Assembly: GCF_000499385.1 (NCBI RefSeq)
Contig: NW_013651885.1
Span: forward strand, 1 to 12,040
Direction of reading: 5' to 3'
Origin: Eimeria necatrix
Lineage: Eukaryota > Apicomplexa > Conoidasida > Eucoccidiorida > Eimeriidae
DNA: 12,040 bases
Positions within the stretch are counted from its first letter, which is position 1, and each line of letters starts with the position of its first letter. Shown here piece after piece: positions 9,221 to 12,040 of the stretch. The notes under the pieces were generated by a model that was given only the letters and a program-made list of their open reading frames with translations, was not told the DNA's origin and did not search any database. A program made the position numbers and the translations under genes.

Positions 9221-9266
9221 CGCAGCAGCAGCAGCAGCAGCAGCTGCTGCTGCTGCTGCTGCTGCG
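9221..9266. repeat. 46-bp perfect palindrome CG(CAG)7(CTG)7CG
   Basis: Seven CAG units (9223-9243) abut seven CTG units (9244-9264) with no spacer, and the flanking CG on each side extends the symmetry. The structure starts six bases after the stop codon of the chromodomain gene, so it would be a very stable hairpin at the start of its 3' UTR, or a cruciform in DNA. It could affect mRNA stability, transcription end or sequencing accuracy. Confidence 0.9.
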
Positions 9267-9302
9267 TTGTTCCTTGCATGGCTCTACGCGCTCTTTGTTC
9301 GC

Positions 9303-9331
9303 TGCAGCAGCAGCAGCAGCAGCAGCAGCAG
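9303..9331. repeat. Intergenic CAG microsatellite
   Basis: An uninterrupted GCAGCAG run follows the chromodomain stop by about 90 bp, and a further broken run (CAG with CAACTG and CGG interruptions) lies at about 9451-9496. Neither lies in a supportable reading frame. Confidence 0.75.
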
Positions 9332-9545
9332 CCCCAGAGGGCCTGCTGCAGCCAGAGATATCCACATGCGGTGCACTTAGAGCCAAGGACTTGTTTTTTG
9401 TATCAGCCCGTCTTTCCTTGGATTGAGTGTAGCGTTGAGAGCTGCTTCACAGCAGCAGCAGCAGCAGCAGCAACTGCAGCGGCAGCAGCAGCAGCAAACC
9501 TAGCACAAACAGGGTCTCTGCACAGTTTAGCAAATCGAAATGGAG

Positions 9546-9571
9546 TTAGGGTTTAGGGTTTAGGGTTTAGG
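9546..9571 (+). repeat. Interstitial telomere-like tract (TTTAGGG)n
   Basis: The plus strand reads TTAGGG, TTTAGGG, TTTAGGG, TTTAGG without a break, about 3.7 units of the seven-base telomere repeat shared by apicomplexans and plants. A single further unit, TAGGGTTT, occurs at about 10080-10087. Subtelomeric subsequence is unlikely because genes continue on both sides. Interstitial copies of this repeat are an established feature of the repeat-rich segments of Eimeria chromosomes. Confidence 0.9.
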
Positions 9572-9663
9572 AAACTGCTGAGACCCAGGCGGCCAGGGTC
9601 GCCTGCCGTGGGGTGCGTTGCTGCTGCAGCAAGGCAGGGGGCCCATGGGGGCCCCTATTTAAG

Positions 9664-9779
9664 TGCTGCTGCAGGCAGAGCTTTGCTGCTGGAGCTGCAG
9701 CAAAAGCTCAGCAGCAAAGGGCTGCTGCTGCAGGCAGAGCTTTGCTGCTGGAGCTGCAGCAAAAGCTCAGCAGCAAAAG
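9664..9779. repeat. 59-bp tandem duplication
   Basis: The unit TGCTGCTGCAGGCAGAGC... at 9664 recurs at 9723 with the copies identical for about 55 bases; they diverge only at the junction by one extra A. The period is not a multiple of three and the unit contains both CTG and CAG blocks. It lies between genes. Confidence 0.85.
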
Positions 9780-9856
9780 GCTGCTGCTGCTGGGCCCACA
9801 GGCCTGCAGCTTGGGGCCTAGCGGCCTTTAGAGCTAGGGCTTTGGGGCCCCAGAGT

Positions 9857-9970
9857 GCCGCTGCAGCTGCAGCTGGGAGCTGCTGCAGCTGCAGCTGGGA
9901 GCTGCTGCAGCTGCAGCTGGGAGTTGCTGCAGCTGCAGCTGGGAGCTGCTGCAACTGCAGCTGCAGCTGG
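9857..9970. repeat. 22-bp tandem repeat of CAGCTG/CTGCAG palindromes
   Basis: GGGAGCTGC blocks begin at 9875, 9897, 9919 and 9941, giving a 22-bp period over about five units with only single-base changes (GGGAGTTGC at 9919). Each unit is filled by overlapping self-complementary hexamers CTGCAG and CAGCTG, and related CTGCAGCTG blocks continue to about 10032. The array can pair with itself in many registers. No reading frame here is credible. Confidence 0.85.
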
Positions 9971-10136
9971 GGGCTGCTGCAGCTGCAGCTGCAGCTGCAG
10001 CAGCTGCGGGGGCTGCCGCAGCTGCAGCTGGGAACCTCGCCAGTCTGCGGCTTCTGGCTGGAGACGCAGGCCGCTGGGCCTAGGGTTTGATTGACTCGCA
10101 GCGTAGAAGTGGGAGCTACCCACAGCTAGCTCCACC

Positions 10137-10137
<1 letters not shown>

Positions 10138-10189
<52 letters not shown>

Positions 10190-10190
10190 C
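10138..10190. repeat. Intergenic CAG/CAA microsatellite
   Basis: (CAG)n interrupted twice by CAACAG runs from about 10138 to 10190. The CAA interruptions are the pattern seen where CAG runs are being stabilised or are old. No gene is assigned here. Confidence 0.75.
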
Positions 10191-10248
10191 TACGCCACGT
10201 AATGAGAAGCTGCGGAGCTTGCGCTCTCCTGCAAAGCGAAGGTGTCGC

Positions 10249-10284
10249 GAATATTATTAAAAATGAATTTTAAAGTAATAAATG
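10249..10284. promoter_or_regulatory. AT-rich island between repeat arrays
   Basis: In about 35 bases nearly all positions are A or T (AATATTATTAAAAATGAAT and following), in sharp contrast with the GC- and CAG-rich surroundings. It sits about 600 bp upstream of the UTP14-like start codon and 1 kb after the chromodomain stop. It could be promoter DNA or part of a transcription-end region; the sequence does not decide which. Confidence 0.25.
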
Positions 10285-10883
10285 CAGTTTCAAACTTTGC
10301 AGGGGTGCAGAAGGACTGCCGAGCTGTATGTACACCCCAGCGTTCGGGCGGGCTAGCTCAGCAGCCTGCAGCAGCAGATCAACACAGCTGAGAGAAGAAT
10401 GGCTAACTGTTGACTAGAAAATGTGCTTTTTCAATGTAGCTGCAGCAGCAGCAGCTGCTGCTGCAGCGGCATCAGTTGCTGCTGCTGCTGCCGTTGCATG
10501 CAGAGAAGGTCCTCGGCCCCACAGGGGCCCCACAGTTCGCAGTAGGGTGTATGTGGAGCTTGTCTGCACATCCCGGTGTAGCTACAGCAACAAAACTGCT
10601 CCATAAAGTCCTAAATTGGAGTTATTTGCTTCTCTTGAGGCGCAGCAGCAGCAGAAGTACAGGGGGCCCCCAAAGCCCAGGGCTGCTGGGGCCTTCTGCT
10701 GCCCGCCGCAGTGCTCCTCAGCCGCAGCAAGCAGCAGCAGCAGCAGCAGAACAGCGCTTGCTGGTCGGGCTCCAGCAGCAGCTGCAGCGACGCGGGCTTC
10801 AGGGGCCGCAGCGGCGGCAGCAACAGCTACACGAACAGCAGCAGCAGCAGCAGCAGCTGCAGCAGCAGCAGCAGCAAGGCAAG

Positions 10884-11001
10884 ATGACTGCAAAAGGCCG
10901 CAAGGCCCCCTCTAGAGCCGCACGCCTCGCAGGGGACAGGAGCAGCTCGGAAGATGAAGAAGTTCCCGAGGCCTTTCTAGAGCTGCGCCGCCGCCGCGGC
11001 C

Positions 11002-11038
<37 letters not shown>

Positions 11039-11396
11039 GGATTCCGGAGCAGAGGAGGGGTGCGAGGAGCTGGTCAAGTCGCTGCGCCAAGAGCAGAAGA
11101 AGCAGCAGCACGAGGAGCTGCCAGCAGCAGCAGCAGCAGCAAGAAAATGCGATGGAGCAGCAGAGGGAACGCTGCAGCTGCTTCGAGACACGGAAACGGA
11201 AGAGACCAGTGCGCTCCTGCTGCTGCTGCTGCTGCTAAGGCTGCTGCTGCTGCTGCTAAGGCTGCTGCTGCTGCTGCTGCTATGGTCTTTGGCTTGCCGC
11301 TTCTGTTTCTGGCGCTGCTGCTGTAGTCTTTGCGGCGGCGGCGTTGCTGCTTCTGCTGCTTGTCCGCAGTTGTGTGGTGCCTCAGCAGCTCTACTG

Positions 11397-11449
<53 letters not shown>

Positions 11450-11971
11450 TGTTCAGGTTTTGGCTTTGATGAGATTTTATCTGTCATTGAAGGCAGCACG
11501 CAGCACGGCGAGCTGCAGCAGCAGCTCGGTGCTCTCGCTGCTCCTTCCCGGCGCGCTGCTGCTGCCACTGCTGCAGCAGCAGAAGCAGCAGCAGCTGGGG
11601 ACAAAAAAGCAGCAGCTCAAGCAGCAAGACGAGCAGCAGAGCTGCAGCAAGACTCGGGGGTGCTGCCGGAGCTGCTGCCGCTGCACAAGCAGCAGCTGCT
11701 GCTGCGGCAGCAGCAGTTCGACTTTGCGCAGCGCGACGCATGCAAGTGGGTGCCTGTGATCCAGCAGCAGCGGCAGCAGCGGCAGCAGCGCTTCGGCTAC
11801 ACAGAAGCAGCAGCAGCAGCAACCACAAGAAACATGCAGCAAGCAGCAGCACTCATGCAGCCCCAGGGCTTCGAGGCGCTGCTGCTGCAGGCGATCAGCA
11901 ACAGCAACACGGAGCAGCAGCAGCTGCTGCAAGAGAAGGCCTTGGCCCCGGCTGACCCCATAAGAAGACAA
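10884..11971 (+). CDS. UTP14: UTP14-like SSU processome component, 5' part, two exons, incomplete
   Basis: UTP14 is a nucleolar U3 snoRNP/SSU processome protein that works with a DEAH helicase during release of U3 and 18S rRNA maturation. Exon 1 is 10884-11208 (108 codons plus one base) and exon 2 is 11457-11971; the split codon AGT keeps phase, giving 280 residues before intron 2. Exon 1 is Ser/acidic (SSSEDEE, a poly-Ser run entering SED). Exon 2 opens FGFDEILSVIEGS (110-122), like the conserved LL.AI helix. It then has LPLHKQQLLLRQQQFDF and, at K205-W206, KWVPVI, matching the family block LPLNKEE...KW.P.V..NR. It ends with PADPI. The NR.A.....FPL part is poorly kept (Q-rich). The start ATG is in AAGATGAC; the frame is open upstream to 10476, so a longer N-terminus is possible. 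The C-terminal half of the protein lies beyond the window. Confidence 0.62.
11209..11456 (+). other. Intron 1 of the UTP14-like gene, CTG-rich
   Basis: The donor is ACCA|GTGCGC and the acceptor TTGCTGTTCAG|GT; the length is 248 bases, not a multiple of three. The exon 1 frame stays open through it as poly-Leu and poly-Ala, but then enters the wrong frame of exon 2. Removing it joins A + GT into a Ser codon and restores the UTP14-like frame. It contains three CTG arrays, the last being (CTG)16 at 11398-11445, directly before the acceptor in the place of a polypyrimidine tract. Confidence 0.6.
11398..11445 (+). repeat. (CTG)16 array before the intron 1 acceptor
   Basis: Sixteen uninterrupted CTG units end 11 bases before the exon 2 boundary. 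On the transcript strand this is CUG, the reverse complement of the CAG runs in both neighbouring exons. Confidence 0.9.
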
Positions 11972-11972
11972 G

Positions 11973-12040
<68 letters not shown>
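11972..12040 (+). other. Start of intron 2 of the UTP14-like gene, (CTG)n to the window end
   Basis: The exon frame reads ATA AGA AGA CAA and is followed by GTATGC, a good donor, at phase 0. From 11976 onward the sequence is an unbroken CTG array of about 21 units that reaches the last base of the window, so its true length is unknown. If not spliced it would encode a long poly-Cys run, which is implausible. Confidence 0.6.

Noticed and set aside
7158..9386. Long minus-strand open frames rich in Leu, Ala and Cys opposite the chromodomain gene
   Set aside because: CAG/CTG arrays contain no stop codon in any frame, so both strands stay open. Only the plus frame has a domain and a good start.
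9223..9500. CRISPR-like array from regular short repeats
   Set aside because: Simple trinucleotide microsatellites without unique spacers, in a eukaryotic genome.
9608..10135. Open frames of 70-160 codons on both strands in the tandem arrays
   Set aside because: Stop-free because of CTGCAG/CAGCTG repeats; composition is only Ala, Cys, Ser, Gln and Leu from the repeat.
10344..10420. tRNA-like 5' end (GGGCGGGCTAGCTCAG)
   Set aside because: It resembles an acceptor/D-arm start, but there is no anticodon stem, no T-arm GTTCRA box and no matching acceptor strand downstream.
10476..11759. Uninterrupted 427-codon plus-strand frame as a single-exon gene
   Set aside because: It passes through poly-Leu and poly-Ala made by CTG arrays and reads the UTP14-like exon in the wrong frame. 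Splicing with matched phase explains it better.

Overview
The window looks like nuclear DNA of a coccidian apicomplexan, most probably Eimeria. The right 40% is saturated with CAG/CTG trinucleotide repeats that are read inside genes as runs of Gln, Ser, Ala and Leu. It also carries an interstitial TTTAGGG (telomere-type) tract, and introns are needed to read one of its genes. The left 60% is almost free of such repeats. This alternation of repeat-rich and repeat-poor segments, with telomere-like repeats in the rich ones, is the published hallmark of Eimeria chromosomes. The species cannot be fixed from the window.

Left part (1 to about 7300, repeat-poor). There is no clear housekeeping gene. 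It holds a C-rich direct repeat of period 272 bp at the left edge. On the minus strand at 3783-3349 there is one plausible first exon: a strong ATG context, a single membrane segment, an RxLxE motif 14 residues after it, and a GTGAGA splice donor. At 5354-5622 there is a compact cluster of three long, nearly perfect inverted repeats, two of them inside an 84-bp tandem duplication. Other open stretches here are about as long as chance allows and are not called as genes.

Right part (about 7300 to 12040, repeat-rich). Two plus-strand genes are supported. The first (7455-9215) encodes a protein with an N-terminal chromodomain followed by some 500 residues of low-complexity sequence with a basic nuclear-localisation-like patch. 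The second (10884 to beyond the window) is best read as the 5' half of UTP14, a component of the SSU processome needed for 18S rRNA maturation. It requires removal of a CTG-repeat intron (11209-11456), which shifts the reading frame, and it runs into a second CTG-repeat intron at 11972. The 1.7 kb between the two genes contains a 46-bp perfect CAG/CTG palindrome, the telomere-like tract, 59-bp and 22-bp tandem repeats and a small AT-rich island.

The two genes are both nuclear (chromatin and nucleolus), but nothing in the sequence shows that they act together. The most unusual signals are the hairpin cluster at 5.35-5.62 kb, the exon-CAG/intron-CTG strand polarity of the UTP14-like gene, and the RxLxE signal-anchor exon.
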